Positions 1-12,478 of a DNA stretch of 33,521 bases are shown here, one piece after another. Made by a program: the position numbers and the translations under genes. The notes below the pieces were generated by a model that was not told the DNA's origin, did no database searches, and was given only the letters and a program-made list of their open reading frames with translations. The DNA comes from Rhizophagus sp. LPA8_4_AMF (lineage: Eukaryota; Glomeromycota; Glomeromycetes; Glomerales; Glomeraceae): contig JADRCO010000448.1 of the NCBI GenBank assembly GCA_021464525.1, forward strand, positions 1-33,521, written 5' to 3'. Each line of letters starts with the position of its first letter. Position 1 is the first letter of the stretch.

Positions 1-2729
1 TTTTATTTTACTTTTGTAAATATATTGTATTACTTTAGCATTATTATCAATAAACATGATCACGCCTTTAAAAAAAAAAAAAATTATATAATGTAAACTA
101 AAATTTTTAAGTTATACTAAACTTTAATAAGTAAACTTCTAATTTTTTTTCATTATATTAATTAGTATTAAAGTAAAAAAAAAAGGTATTTTTATTAATA
201 TAATTTACATATAAAATACTTTAAAATTTTATAAAAGATTCTGAAAGATTCTTAGATAAGTAAGATGCTTATTATTAAATACTTTTTATTTATTAAGTAA
301 TTTGGTTTTTATAAAAAATTATATATAGTTAATTCATTATAAATGCATCTTCATAAATGTATACCTTCTATGATTGCTTTTTTTTACTTGATTTTAAGTT
401 GGAATTTAGTTCTAACAGCACAACAATTTTTTAAATACTTTTATATGAAAAGTTTTTTCTAAAGATACCTTTATTATTGCAGTTATGGTATTAATCAGGA
501 GGAATTAATTTTAAAAATTCACTTATTCTCACCTGATCAAAAATTGCAATGTTCATTGGAACTTTTTTATGGCGCATTTTACAACTTTGTATTAACATTG
601 AAAAGAGTACCATGTTCACGAAACACAAATATCATTGAGCACTTCTAACCTATTATTTGATAATCATCATCTAGAACCCATTCATGATTTTTGGAGAATA
701 AAAAAAAATAAGATCTATTTGTCTTTTATTTTAAAATTATATTTATGAATTTACTATTTACAACATTGTATTTAATACAATTTATCCCAAAATTAAAGAA
801 GCGATTATTAATGTTTAGTATGCGAAGCGCGATTTGAACAGAAACTGGAAATAAATAAATAGTATTAGATATTTTAATATCTTTACAATGTTATGTTTAT
901 TAAATAAGGGATATACCGTACTATACTTACTAATATATAAGGCAACCCAATACTGGAAAGATGACAATAAATAAGATCCAAAGAAATTTATTAAATACTT
1001 CACGATTACTTTGCAAAATTTCGAAAATAGCGATCAAATCAAGAATCAGCTAATAAAAATAAAAAAGAAATTTCTCTTTAAATGATTTAAATAATTAAAT
1101 ATTATCTTTGTAATTAAAGTAAAAATACGTACGATTATGAATCCTAAAATTCCGCCAATATATGCATTCAAAGTATCACCACCCATTTTCAGAAACCAAA
1201 AGAGAAAAAAAAATGGAGTTTTTTCAAAGAAAATAATTATCAAGTAAAATTTTCCTTGTATAAATATAACATCCACGACCAATTTACTTAGCCTGGCTTA
1301 TGTGGCTATCTAAATCAAATATTATGCAGATCTTTATTACGGCAAAGTATGAATAGCGGTTCGTGAATAAATATAGGCCACGTTCATATTTCTATTAAAA
1401 TGTGGCACGGACGCGCTTTTTCTTCATTTAATTTTTTTTTTTGAGCAAAGCCTCTCGATTTATCTGATTCTCGAATAAAATTTATTTAAGCGAAATTTAT
1501 AATTCAGCTCGGATAAAAATCAATTAACAATAGCTACGTATTTATATTCAATTTTCATATTGATTGACAGGGAACTTTTTTCCAAGCTTTGATTTCATTA
1601 CTGCGGTCGATGAAAAATTTAACCTGAATTCAGCACCTAGCGAGGTTTGAAAGGAACTTATTAAGGTAAAGGAGAAAAATGGTTATATTCTGACTTTTGC
1701 TTAACTGTCACCTGTGCGCAGCTCATTTCCTCTTTTGATTAAATTAAACCTTTATTTGGCTTAATTAAGGCAAACTTCAAACATACAACCAAAAAACCAA
1801 AAGGTCGGAGAATAAAGATAAGTTAGGTAATTTATGTGGGGATTCCCTATTATAAAATACTATTAATATACTATTGACGTCTCACTTTTACTAAACTGAC
1901 TAATGATGGATTTCGAATTCTATTATAAGGCTTAGACTTAATTCGCTGATCCCTAATGCAGGCGATATGTAAGAAAGGCTGTTTAAGGCAAATAAATCAT
2001 ATGCTTATTGTAAAATTAATTTGCTGCGACATCAGTAAGAAAGAACTTTTTGCCAGATTTAAAAATTTCAATGAAAACAATGGGTTTGATACAATTAAAA
2101 TGCAACATAATGCACGACATTAAAAAAAATTGGCTACACAGAAAACTTTAAACTGAGTTGTCATATTTCTATATTTGTCTTCGTCGGGCCCATATCTTTT
2201 TCGGTCTTTCCTTTCTCTTATTATTATTTTCCCATTTTTCTTATGAAAAAAATTTTTTTTAAGATTTATAGATAAACAGTTTCACGAATGCATCTTTTAC
2301 TAAACTTTTATTGGAACTTTTATTTGTGAAAAAAATATTTTTAACAAAGAACAATTTTTTTTTTTTTTTAGTACAACTTTGTAATTTCTAAGGTGACTTT
2401 TGTATAATAATAAGTTTCAAATACAAATTCTTTTTCTTTCTTGACCTTTTTTTTTATTATTTAAAAAGTAAAATATTTCAAATTGACCACTTTGGTGTTT
2501 TAATAATATTTTAATAATATTTATAGGTTTTTTTTTCATTATTTATTTACCTATTTTCACTTTTATATGCAGACTGGTTCTTTATATAACTTTTTCTAAA
2601 TGAAGCTTTAAGTTCTCTACCTTTTTTAATAATAAAAAAAAAAAATTAATAAAAAAAAATAAATAAAATAAAAAATAAAAAAAAAAATATTTTCTTTTTT
2701 ATTTTAAAAAAAATAAGTAAATTTAAAAA
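1..2729. other. Intergenic / upstream region, no gene recognised
   Basis: No open frame here resembles a known family; the only frames above 60 codons (minus strand, about 815-1003 and 1046-1282) are low-complexity F/I/L/K/N-rich translations typical of AT-rich noncoding DNA. The minus strand around 540-690 reads as a protein-like string broken by several stops and could be a decayed transposon fragment, but I cannot assign it. The last 100 bases (about 2630-2729) are almost pure A/T with long A runs and form the leader of the kinesin gene. Confidence 0.5.
2630..2729 (+). promoter_or_regulatory. A-rich leader of the kinesin gene
   Basis: This 100-base stretch is dominated by A runs interrupted by single T bases and runs directly into the kinesin start codon (aaaaaATGG, an A-rich fungal start context with G at +4). 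Poly(dA:dT) tracts of this kind are known to exclude nucleosomes in fungal promoters. No TATA box can be singled out because the whole region is AT-rich. The regulatory role is inferred. Confidence 0.35.
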
Positions 2730-5700
2730 ATGGCCTCCACCGGTGGAGGATCTGATAAGGTCTCAGTGCAAGTTGGTAAGATATTTTGAATTTGATTATC
2801 CGAGAAATGTAACGTCACATAACGTACTAATGTCAATCTGTTAAAGTTATACGTGTAAAACCATTAACGACTCATGATTTGGAAAATTTACCCACCCGAT
2901 TTCAAAGACAAATTGTTACTACATCACCTTATGCAACAAATCAAATAGTTGTTGAGGGAGAGAAGAGACAGGTGTTTAGTTTTGATAATGTATTTCCTCC
3001 TGAAACTACTCAAGATGAAATTTATGATAAATCTGTTGAAAATCTAGTTTCTAAATTTATTGAAGGTAATATAAATCAAATGATTTTGTCTAAAATTCCC
3101 GGAGGGTTATCCGATTATATAAAAATTTATTATTCTTTTTCTCGTAGGATTCAATGTAACAATATTAGCATATGGTCAAACATCTTCAGGAAAAACACAT
3201 ACAATGGGTACAGCTGATAATCCTTCAATACCTTTTGAATCAAAAGGAATAATACCGAGAGCAATGTCTACATTATTTTCTACCATTAATTCCATACATC
3301 AATCAAAAACTGATAATAGAAAATATACAATAAAAGTATCATTTGTTGAAATTCATAATGAAGATTTAATTGATTTACTTGGTGAAGGTGATGAAGAAGG
3401 AAGACCTCCTGTACAAATTAGAGAGGATTCTAAAGGAAATATTTATTGGAGTGGATTACAAGAAGTTAAAGTTAATAATGTTGACGAAGTTATAAAGTAA
3501 ATATTAAACTTTCTTTTTTTTTTCTTTTATTATTATTATTATTAGAAATATTTTAATACTATTTATTTATTTAGTTATTTAGCTATAGGTTCACAACATA
3601 GACAAGTAGGAGCAACAGATATGAATGAGAAATCCTCTAGATCTCATGCAATATTTTCTGTAACAATGACACAACAAAAATTAAATAGCAATGCTTTCAA
3701 TGCTTCTCCAATGTCACCTACTTTTTCAAGACCTGGAACTCCTTCTTCAAGATCTATTTCAAGGGCTCCTTCAAGGGCCAATTCTGTAATGAGCAGTAGA
3801 TTTGATGATAGTGGTGATTGGGTTACAATTACAAGCAAATTTCATTTTGTGGATTTAGCCGGTAGTGAAAGAGTAAGTTAATTTCATATAAAAAATACAA
3901 AACATTTTTCTACTTTATTTTATTTTAATTTTTTTTTTTTTTTTTTGGTTCAATATAGTTAAAGCGAACAGCGGCAAGTGGAGATCGAGCAAAAGAAGGT
4001 ATCGCTATAAATTCTGGATTATTGGCACTGGGAAATGTAATCTCAGCATTAGGAGATCCCAACAAAGCAAGGCATACAACTCACATTCCATATCGAGATT
4101 CAAAACTTACGAGATTATTACAAGATTCTTTAGGTGGAAATGCAAAAACTTTATTAATAGCATGTGTTTCACCGGCAGAATATAATGTTAATGAAACTAT
4201 AAATACTTTAAAATATGCGAATCGAGCAAGAAATATTAAAAACAGTGCTGTAATTAATCAAGAAGAAATGGGTTGGAATGATGTTGGACATTTACAATCT
4301 TTAGTTTTAAAATTAAGACAAGAAAATAATGCTTTAAAAATTGCAAATACTACTTTGGGATTACAACAACAACAACCACAGCAGCAGCAGCAGCAACCGA
4401 GTACTAGTGGTATTGTAACTCCTGGTAGAGTTACTCCAAATTTGACTCCTAGTCGAAAAAATTCTATTATTCAAGGAAGAAATACTCCTACATCCGGTTT
4501 GCCTGGACGTAGCACTCCAACTTCCGGTATACCTGGACGTAGTACACCTACATCAGGAATACCAGGAAGGAGTACGCCAACAAATGGGAGAGATACTCCA
4601 ATAACGAGACGAACTTCTTCACCTCTTACAACTTTTGCTCATGGAAATGTTCAACATTCTAAAGAAATTGAAATGTTGGAAGAACTTGTACAATTACAAC
4701 GTTCTTATGCTGAACTTTCACAAAAATACGCTAAAATTTCCGCGGAATTAGCAGCTCATCAAGATAATTATGATGATGAAACACATCTTCATGGTAATTT
4801 TGTAAATTCCGCAAAAATAGAAGAATATGAAGAAACTATAACTTCTTTAGAAAGTAAATTAGCCATGATGAATGCTGCATTATCTCATTCTGAAAATCTT
4901 TTATCAGAACAAGAATCAAAACATAAAGAAGTTGAAGAATCTAATGAACATAATAAGAATGTCATTAATAGTTTACAAAATTATATTAAAGAGATTGAAT
5001 CAAAATTAGAAAAACGTGAAATTGAAGCTAAATTACAAACATTTAGACCCGAACATCCTGAAAAATTTATCAGTGAAACAGTTCAAGTACTTGAACAACG
5101 TTTAGAAAGACGTGATATGGAATATCAAGAATTAGAAACGCAATATAATGAACTAAAGAATCTTATTCCACAGGAAACCAAAGTTCTTTTGGAAAAACTT
5201 GATGATCGTAATCAAAGAGTAAACCAACTTGAATCCAGACTAAACCTTTTGGCCGATGAACTTGATAAATTAAGAAAATTGGAAGCCACAAATTCAACCA
5301 ATTCTACGACGGCAGACGAAGATAATTCATCCTCTCCTACAGGTGAACAAAATCTCCTTACCATCGTGAATCTTGAATTTAAGCTTGCTGAATTACAAAA
5401 ATCCCATGAAAGTACTGTTACTGAATTGAATGATGTAAAAACCAAATATCAATCAAGTCTAGACGAAATTCAAGCACTTCAATCTTCACTAAAGGAAACA
5501 ATTCCACGAAATGATCGGTCAGAAATAACAACGCCTGAATCGAAATTCGCACATTTGGAAAAAACTTACCAAAAAACTGTCACTGAATTGGCGGAAACTA
5601 AATTTAAATATGAGGAATGTCTTAATGTTATTAAAGATCTTCAGTCACAACTTGATGAAGCTTCTTTAGCACATAATGTAATGATTGAAGATTTACATTC

Positions 5701-8700
5701 TATTTCATCATCAACACCTGCAACTCCCATGACTCCCATGACTCCCATAACTCCTTATACAGATAATAATAATCCAAAAGAATCTTCAAGTAGCGTCTCT
5801 TCCAAATCTTTAATTCATCGAAAAGTCAAGTCATTATCTGTTGATCTTTTAAATTCAGAGAAACGTGATAATGCTCATGCCGCTATAGTTGAAAAACTTC
5901 AATTTGAATTAAAATTATTTGAGTCATTTCATAAAGATAAATCACAAAGTCTAGATGCAGTCAAACATGAATTATCTCGTCTAGAATTAAATCATCGCGA
6001 AACTTTGCAAATTGTTGAAGAACTTCGGGAAGAAATTAGAAAGCGTGATGTATTGGCAAAGTTGGAAGTAAAATCAGTAATAAATTCAAAACAGACTTCT
6101 GATCGATCGTGTTCACCTACAAGTCAAATTGATGAACTTGAAATTGTTCAACGTCTTCGTGAAGAAGTTGAACAATTAAAAGGAAAACAAAAATTAGCAA
6201 TGGAAAGTATTGCTGAACGTGAAAATGAGAATAAAAAGAAATCGGAAGTTGTTGAAAAATTAGAATCAAGTATTCGTGAACTTAAAGAACAATTACGTCA
6301 AGCCGAAGAGAGAAAAAATAGCACGAATACTAATGAAATACTCATTAATGAATTACAATCTCGAGTTAAAGAATTGGAAGATAAACTCGTTAAGGCTTTG
6401 GAATTCCAAAATAAAAATCAAATTTCCGAACTTGATTCAAATGCTCAACAAGCAACAGATGAAGAAAATGAAGGAGTGTTGAAACTTCGTGAACAAGTTT
6501 CTAAACTTCAAACAGATATTGAATCAAAAAGCCATACAATCGCTGCAATTTTACTCCCAGATAATGAACATCAAAGTAAGATTCGACGTCTCGAAGGTGA
6601 ACTTTGTGAGGTAAAAGAAGCACTTCGTATTGCTATAGAAGAAAAAAATAGCAAATTTTCTCTTATCTCTGAATCTTCATCAGATAGTAACATTAATTCT
6701 TTCCAAAGCGACGAGATGATATCTGAAGAAAGTTCGGCTGACAAACTAGAACAAAACATTGATGAGAATATAATAGCATTGGAAGGCACAGTAAAAGAAC
6801 TTGAAACTCAATTATCAAAAGCGAAAGAAACTAAGCCAATTTCTTCACGAACATCTATTCTTCATGATATGGATCCAATACAAAAAACGGTTAATAATTT
6901 AGAAGCTAAACTTGATACTTTACAAAAAGTGTTAAATAAAAATTCCGACAATGTACAAAATTTGAATTGTAAACAGGAATTAGTGGCCACTTTACAATCT
7001 CAGTTAAATACTCTTAAATTGGACATTAGACGAAAGAATGAACTTATTGAAACTTTAAAACGTGATTTGGTCGATAAAAGTACTTTACAACAGATGCTAA
7101 AAGAAAAAGAGGCGGAAATTAATTTTCTCAGAGAACAATTAAGTCAAATTAAAGGTCAAGATATAGACGTTCAAAAACATATAAAAGGATTACAAGAACA
7201 ATTAGAAAAAGTAGAAGCAAATAATAATGTTAACAAAGCTTTACAAAGTGAACTAGAAGCTATAGGAAAAGAATTCAAAAATGTAAAAGGAAGAGAGACC
7301 CTTACACTTGAACGATTAAGAATTTTAGATGCCGAGGAATCGAAACTTCAAAAAGATCTTGAAAGATTACGTAATGTAGAAATTTCGCAGAGAGAACAGA
7401 TCTCGGTATTAGAAGCTCAATTGATGGAACAAGGTGGACAAGTTGATAAAGATTTAATAAAGTTGAGAACTGAATTGGCTTTAACAAAAGAATCTGAAAT
7501 TTCAGAAAAGAAAACAATAGCTAACCTTGAAACCAAGTTGAGTAATTCAGAATCCGAAGTTTCGATTCTTCAGAATGAAATCGATGAATTGAAATTAAAA
7601 GAAAATGAACAACTTAAAATGATTCAAGATCGTGAAAATAAATTAAATGAAGTTCAATCATCATCGAGTTCTCATGATGAATCCTTATCGGTAAAACGAC
7701 TAAATGAAGAAATTGAACAACTTCGCTCTGAAAAATCCGAACAACATATGAAAATACAAATTATTGAAATGAAAATGAAACATGTTCAAGAAGATCCTAT
7801 AAACTCTCCTCTGAAAAATGAATTGGTCGAACTAAAAGCTTCTGAATTTCGTCTTCAACAAAAGGTTCATGAATTAGAACAACAACTAACTAATGCTCAA
7901 GGGAAATATCAACAATTACAATTTATGAGAAATCAATTAAAATCATTACAAGAATCAGAGTCCGGACAAAAAATGATCATATTCCAATTGCAAACTCAAC
8001 TTCAAGAAACAAAAGAAGCTAAAGAAACTGTTATAAGAGAATGGGAAAATATGAAAGATAATTTTTGTGCTCAAACAAAACTTGTTGTGACCCTTGAAGG
8101 AGGATTACAAACCATGATGGAAGAATTGAACATGGCCAAAGAAAGTCATGCAGCTAGTTTAAAGGAACTTGATAGTATGACAAACTTTTTAACCAACATT
8201 TTGGAACAACGAGATGAGAACGAAAATAAGATTAAATCATTGGAAAATGAAATTAATTTATTAAAGGATAGCGGAAAATGTAATAATGATTATATATCTT
8301 TATGTAAAGAATTATCAAATACCAAAAAAGAAATGGAAGCACAAAATGAAACTTTAGTTGAGCTTGAAAACCAAATGGAAGCTTTAAAAAAGGAACGTGA
8401 TCAATATGTTGAGCATAATAACCAATTGACTAGAACAGTTGTATCACAAAAAATCACTGTTTCAACTCTTGAGTCTACTATATCCGACTTACAATCTCAG
8501 CTTGAAGAAGAAAAACTCTCAGCTCGAAATTATCAAGAAACGATGACGACACTTGGAGAAAAATTGACCAAAGTAGAATTACAACTTGATGAATCAAAAG
8601 CATCTGATGAAAAACATAGTCAAATGGTCAATGAATTAAAATCTATGTTAAAAGCAGCAAATGCGACATTGGTAGAGAAAGAAAAGATGATCACCGACAA

Positions 8701-10108
8701 AAATTCACGATTAACAGAATTAGAAGCAATGGTTAAAAAGACAAAAGCTGACTTAGAAAAAGCTGAATCATCTAAATCATTAGATTACGAACTTCAAACA
8801 AAGGTTTCTGAAATTGAATCAAAATTCCGTAATGGTTCATCATCAGCGGAATTTAAAGAGGCTCAAAGATTAGCTGATCAACAATTGGAATATATTAAAG
8901 AATTAGAAATAACGTGTGATAATGTGAAGACTTTGACCAAAGAATTAGAAGAATCAGAAGCAGCACAAGCAGCACAAGTAGCTTTAATTGAAGAGTTAGA
9001 GAAAGCTTTACAGAAAAAAGAAGAAAAATTAAATGAATTAACAAATATGTTGAAGGAGACAAAACATAAACTCGAAAAGGTCAATAATACCGAAGTTTGT
9101 AGTGTTGATCATGTCAAATCTTTGGAGTCTCAACTTAAAGAAGCACGTGAACGTCGTGACGAAGAGATTAAAAAACTTAAACAAGCGAATAAAGAGATTG
9201 AAGCACTTCGAAAGCAAATTGATCATTTACGAAATGATGCAACAGTTGAACGCCTTGAAGAATTAGAAAGCAAAGCGAAACAGTTTGTAACTGAAAGAAA
9301 TGAATCACTTGTAAAAAATGGAGTTCTCGAATCTAAGATCTACCAACTTCAAAAAGATTTAGAATTATTGACCGATGATTTTGAGGAAGTTGCTACTAAA
9401 TATGCGGATGCTGAAACTCGTGTTGACAAGCAGAAACAACGTATTGTTCAATTAGAAGCAGTATTAGAGACTAAGGAACTTGAAGCCAAGAAACCAAAAT
9501 TAGAAAAAGCTGATGAATTTAACGAAATTGATTCTATAATAAGTCAATTAAAATCAACTGGCAAAGATGGAAATATTTCAGATACCCATCTTGCTGAATT
9601 AAATGGTAAACTTGAAACACTTGGTTATGAGCTTACAATTGTTGATGAAAAACAAATCAAAAAAGAACCTGCACAAGAAAATAAAACACGATCAACCGAA
9701 TCAGAAGTTTTAAATAAGTCAACTGATAATTATGCTGAGATACAAGAATTGAATAAAAAAATTGCAGAATTAGAAGAAGAGAATGACGGAAAAACACAGC
9801 TCATTGACATGTTGGAAGAAACACTTAAAGAGAATGAAGAGGAATTAAGTGAAGCCAAGCAACAATTGATAGTATTGCGGCGAGAGAAATTAGAACTTGA
9901 AAGCAAAATAGAAAATTTGAAAATTCAATTGGATACCGTAACGAATGAATATGAAGAAATGCAAACATCTGTTAAAGAAAAAGAAGAAATAGAAAGCGTT
10001 TTGGCAGAAGAAAGAAAATTAAAAAAGAATGTAGAAATGGCTTATGCAAAACTTGAAAGTCAAGTAGAACAATTATTATCAAAGAAAAATAAATTCATGT
10101 GCTTCTAA
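2730..10108 (+). CDS. Kinesin-4 family motor protein (KIF4/KIF21-like), 2353 aa
   Basis: Plus-end-type microtubule motor. Exons: 2730-2775, 2847-3065, 3148-3496, 3575-3872, 3959-10108; every junction is GT..AG and in frame. The motor domain covers about residues 10-404: RVKPL (18-22), P-loop GQTSSGKT (98-105), switch [10 protein letters not shown] (222-230), switch II DLAGSE (298-303), then [14 protein letters not shown] and [13 protein letters not shown], the pattern that marks kinesin-4 rather than other classes, and [19 protein letters not shown] (346-364). A Ser/Pro-rich insert (about 240-290) lies between switch I and switch II. After the motor come a Gln-rich run (about 440-450), a basic Ser/Thr/Pro region with a 10-residue tandem repeat (477-515), and then almost continuous coiled coil to the C-terminus. 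I see no C-terminal WD40 domain (unlike KIF21) and no Cys-rich domain (unlike KIF4). The start was chosen because exon 1 supplies the first motor strand VSVQVV. AATAAA follows 167 nt after the stop. Family call sure; exact orthology not. Confidence 0.95.
4475..4594 (+). repeat. Tandem 30-nt (10-aa) repeat in the kinesin tail
   Basis: Within the kinesin coding sequence a 30-nt unit encoding [10 protein letters not shown] is repeated about three and a half times (residues 477-515; first copy [10 protein letters not shown], last copy [10 protein letters not shown]). The copies differ mostly at third codon positions (for example Ser AGC/AGT and Thr ACT/ACA/ACG), so the protein repeat is kept while the DNA has drifted. 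Each of the first three copies carries an SxIP/SxLP motif flanked by arginine. Confidence 0.85.
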
Positions 10109-10821
10109 ACTATTTTATTTAAATAATTTTGTTATAGTTTGTATTTGACGGACTTTATTGTATAGAAAATTTTTTATCTTATTTATTTGTACACTAAAAA
10201 AAAATTTCACTTTTTTAAATAGATTTATCATGTAATTTGTAAAAAATCAATGTAATGTATTTATTTTAATTTTAAATAAACCGATTTTTATTTAATTTTT
10301 GTATTTAATTGACTTCATTTTACGGTATTTCTTGTTTTTTCGTTGAATTAAGTAATTTCTCTTTATTAATTTTAAAAAATTATATAATACAGAGTATGCT
10401 TCTTATAATTACAATTATTATTTTGAACTTTCATGCTTAAAAATGAAAATTAAAAAAACTAATAATGAGAAAAAACCAATCTAAATATAAAAAAATAATG
10501 GAATAATAATAATAAATAAATAAACAAGAAGACTGACTGTACAGGTAGGTAAATAAATAATTTTTTTTTTTCCTAATAACTTCTTATGATTTAACTATTG
10601 TCTAATTTTTCTCCTCTTATTTACTTATTTACTAAATAAAATAAATTTAAAAAGACTTAATAATTGTTTAACTTAAATACTAGGTGTTCTAAGGATTCTA
10701 AATTAATTAAATTTTTTTTTTTTTTTTTTTTTTTTTTATTTTTTTTTATTTATTATTTTTTTTTTTTTTTTTTTTTTGTACAATGATTATTATTAACTAA
10801 ATTATTATAAACAAAATTAAA
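10109..10821. other. Convergent 3' intergenic region, kinesin / HAL-like kinase
   Basis: This holds the two 3' untranslated regions of convergent genes. A plus-strand AATAAA at 10275-10280 is a likely polyadenylation signal for the kinesin. Long T runs between about 10710 and 10777, with TTTATT on the plus strand (AATAAA on the minus), lie just beyond the kinase stop and could end its transcript. No coding sequence is visible. Confidence 0.5.
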
Positions 10822-12478
10822 TTACTTTTTACTATCATTTCCTCTATTATTAACTTCCTCTGTAGTAGTTACGTTTTGAATTTCTTTTAGAATTTCAGGA
10901 CAAATATGTTTATGTATTTGTTTTAATTGTTTTGGAGGAGTATCAGAACATGATTCTATTGATTTAAACCATGGATCTTGTTTAATTCCCTCAATAGTTA
11001 TACGTTTCCTTGGGTTGGGTTCCAAAATATTGTACATCAATTCTCTACACCCTTGAGGTAATTTTTCAAATGGTAGATAGTCTCTATTATTTCTTTTTTC
11101 TAAATAGCTCGCATAATTTGGATCATTTAGCACAGCCATTCTAAATGGTATACCTTGATATACCAAGGTATAATATACAATACCGCACGCCCATATATCA
11201 ACTTTCCTTGCATCATACTCTTTTGATTCAAATTGTTCCTAATAAGAAAGAGGAAGTCTTTAGAATGTTACACGAACAAAAAAAAATATATATAATAAAT
11301 ATACATATATATAATTTTTATATATTTACCGGAGCGATATATGGTTCAGAACCGCATATACCTCTTGACATATGAGCACCTTCTTCCCAACAGGTTTTAA
11401 ATACATCAGAAACTCCAAAATCAGTAATTTTTAAATGACCATTCTTATCAAGTAAAAGATTTTCAGGTTTAATATCTCTATGAGCAACACCATTAGAATG
11501 TAAATAATCTATACCCATTATAAGTTGTTTAAAGCAACAATTTATTTCTATTTGAGTCATAAAATTTGATTTAATAGCAGTATATAAATCACCACCAGCA
11601 CAATATTCCATTACTTCACACCAATTTTGATTCTCATCTTGAAGCAAATCAACAGTACGTACAATATTAACATGTTGTAAAGTTGAACTTATACAAAATT
11701 CACTCGTAAGTTTTTTAACATAATCCTTTTCAGTCTCATTTTTTCTTCTCTTTCTAAATTCTTTAACAGCATAAGTTCTTTCACAATCAGATTTGTCAAA
11801 TTTATGGGAGAGACGTACGACAGCTGTAGCACCTTTACCTATACAACCTTTTTCACATACACCATATTTGTTGATACCATTTTCACTACCACTATCACTC
11901 TTTTGAGTTTGCTTATCATTATCAAGATCAAGAGTAGGATTAAGAATTTCTTTTAATAAAGATAATTTATCGGAAGCAGTACTACCAAAAGTGAATTCAC
12001 CTTTTTCTTCAGTAGGAGATGATACATAAGATTTATTTTCACCTTTTGATTCATGATGAAATAATTTCTGTACCAAAGATTTTCTTTTATGTAATTCATT
12101 ATTAATAGAAGATTTTGATTGATTTAAAGGAATAGAAGTAGTATTACTTTTGATAGAATCAATTGATAAATTATCATTTGAAGAAATAGAAGGATTAACG
12201 ATAAGACTATCATTAGAAGGAGGAGCACTTGAAATTTTTAAATTAGATAAAGCAAGTTTACTATCATCATTATCGACTATCGTTTTAGATTTATTAAGAT
12301 CGTTATTAAAAGGAGATTTGGATGGATTAGTAATATCAACGATTGATAATTCTTTATTTCTTTTAGAAGATAAACTACGTTCTCTCGTAACTCTAGCAGC
12401 CCTTTCTTCTGATTCAGTACGACGACGAGCTTTACTATCAAGAGCAGGAGCCCAATAATCTGTAGTAAAGGTAACCAT
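10822..12478 (-). CDS. Ser/Thr protein kinase, HAL4/SAT4-like family, 521 aa
   Basis: Exons on the minus strand: 12478-11330 and 11238-10822; the intron (11329-11239) is GT..AG, phase 0, and joins SEPYIAP to EQFESKEYD, rebuilding the APE motif of subdomain VIII. Residues 1-200 are a low-complexity Ser/Asn/Lys-rich tail, usual in this fungal family. The kinase domain has the glycine loop GKGATAVV (214-221), VAIK-type lysine in YAVKEF (K239), catalytic loop HRDIKPEN (333-340), DFG (353-355) and the SRGICGSEPY activation segment; all catalytic residues are present. The family (yeast Sat4/Hal5, fission yeast Hal4) stabilises plasma-membrane nutrient and potassium transporters and supports salt tolerance; that role is carried over by similarity of the DFGVSDVFKTCWE segment. 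It is convergent with the kinesin. The start is the first Met after an upstream T-rich leader. The closely related NPR/PTK kinases are an alternative. Confidence 0.92.

Noticed and set aside
540-690. Minus-strand string resembling a decayed coding segment (HEWVLDDDYQIIG)
   Set aside because: Several stops and no family I can name; not strong enough for a feature.
815-1282. Two minus-strand frames of 62 and 78 codons
   Set aside because: Composition is almost only F, I, L, Y, K and N, as any translation of AT-rich DNA gives; no family motif and no splice-linked partner.
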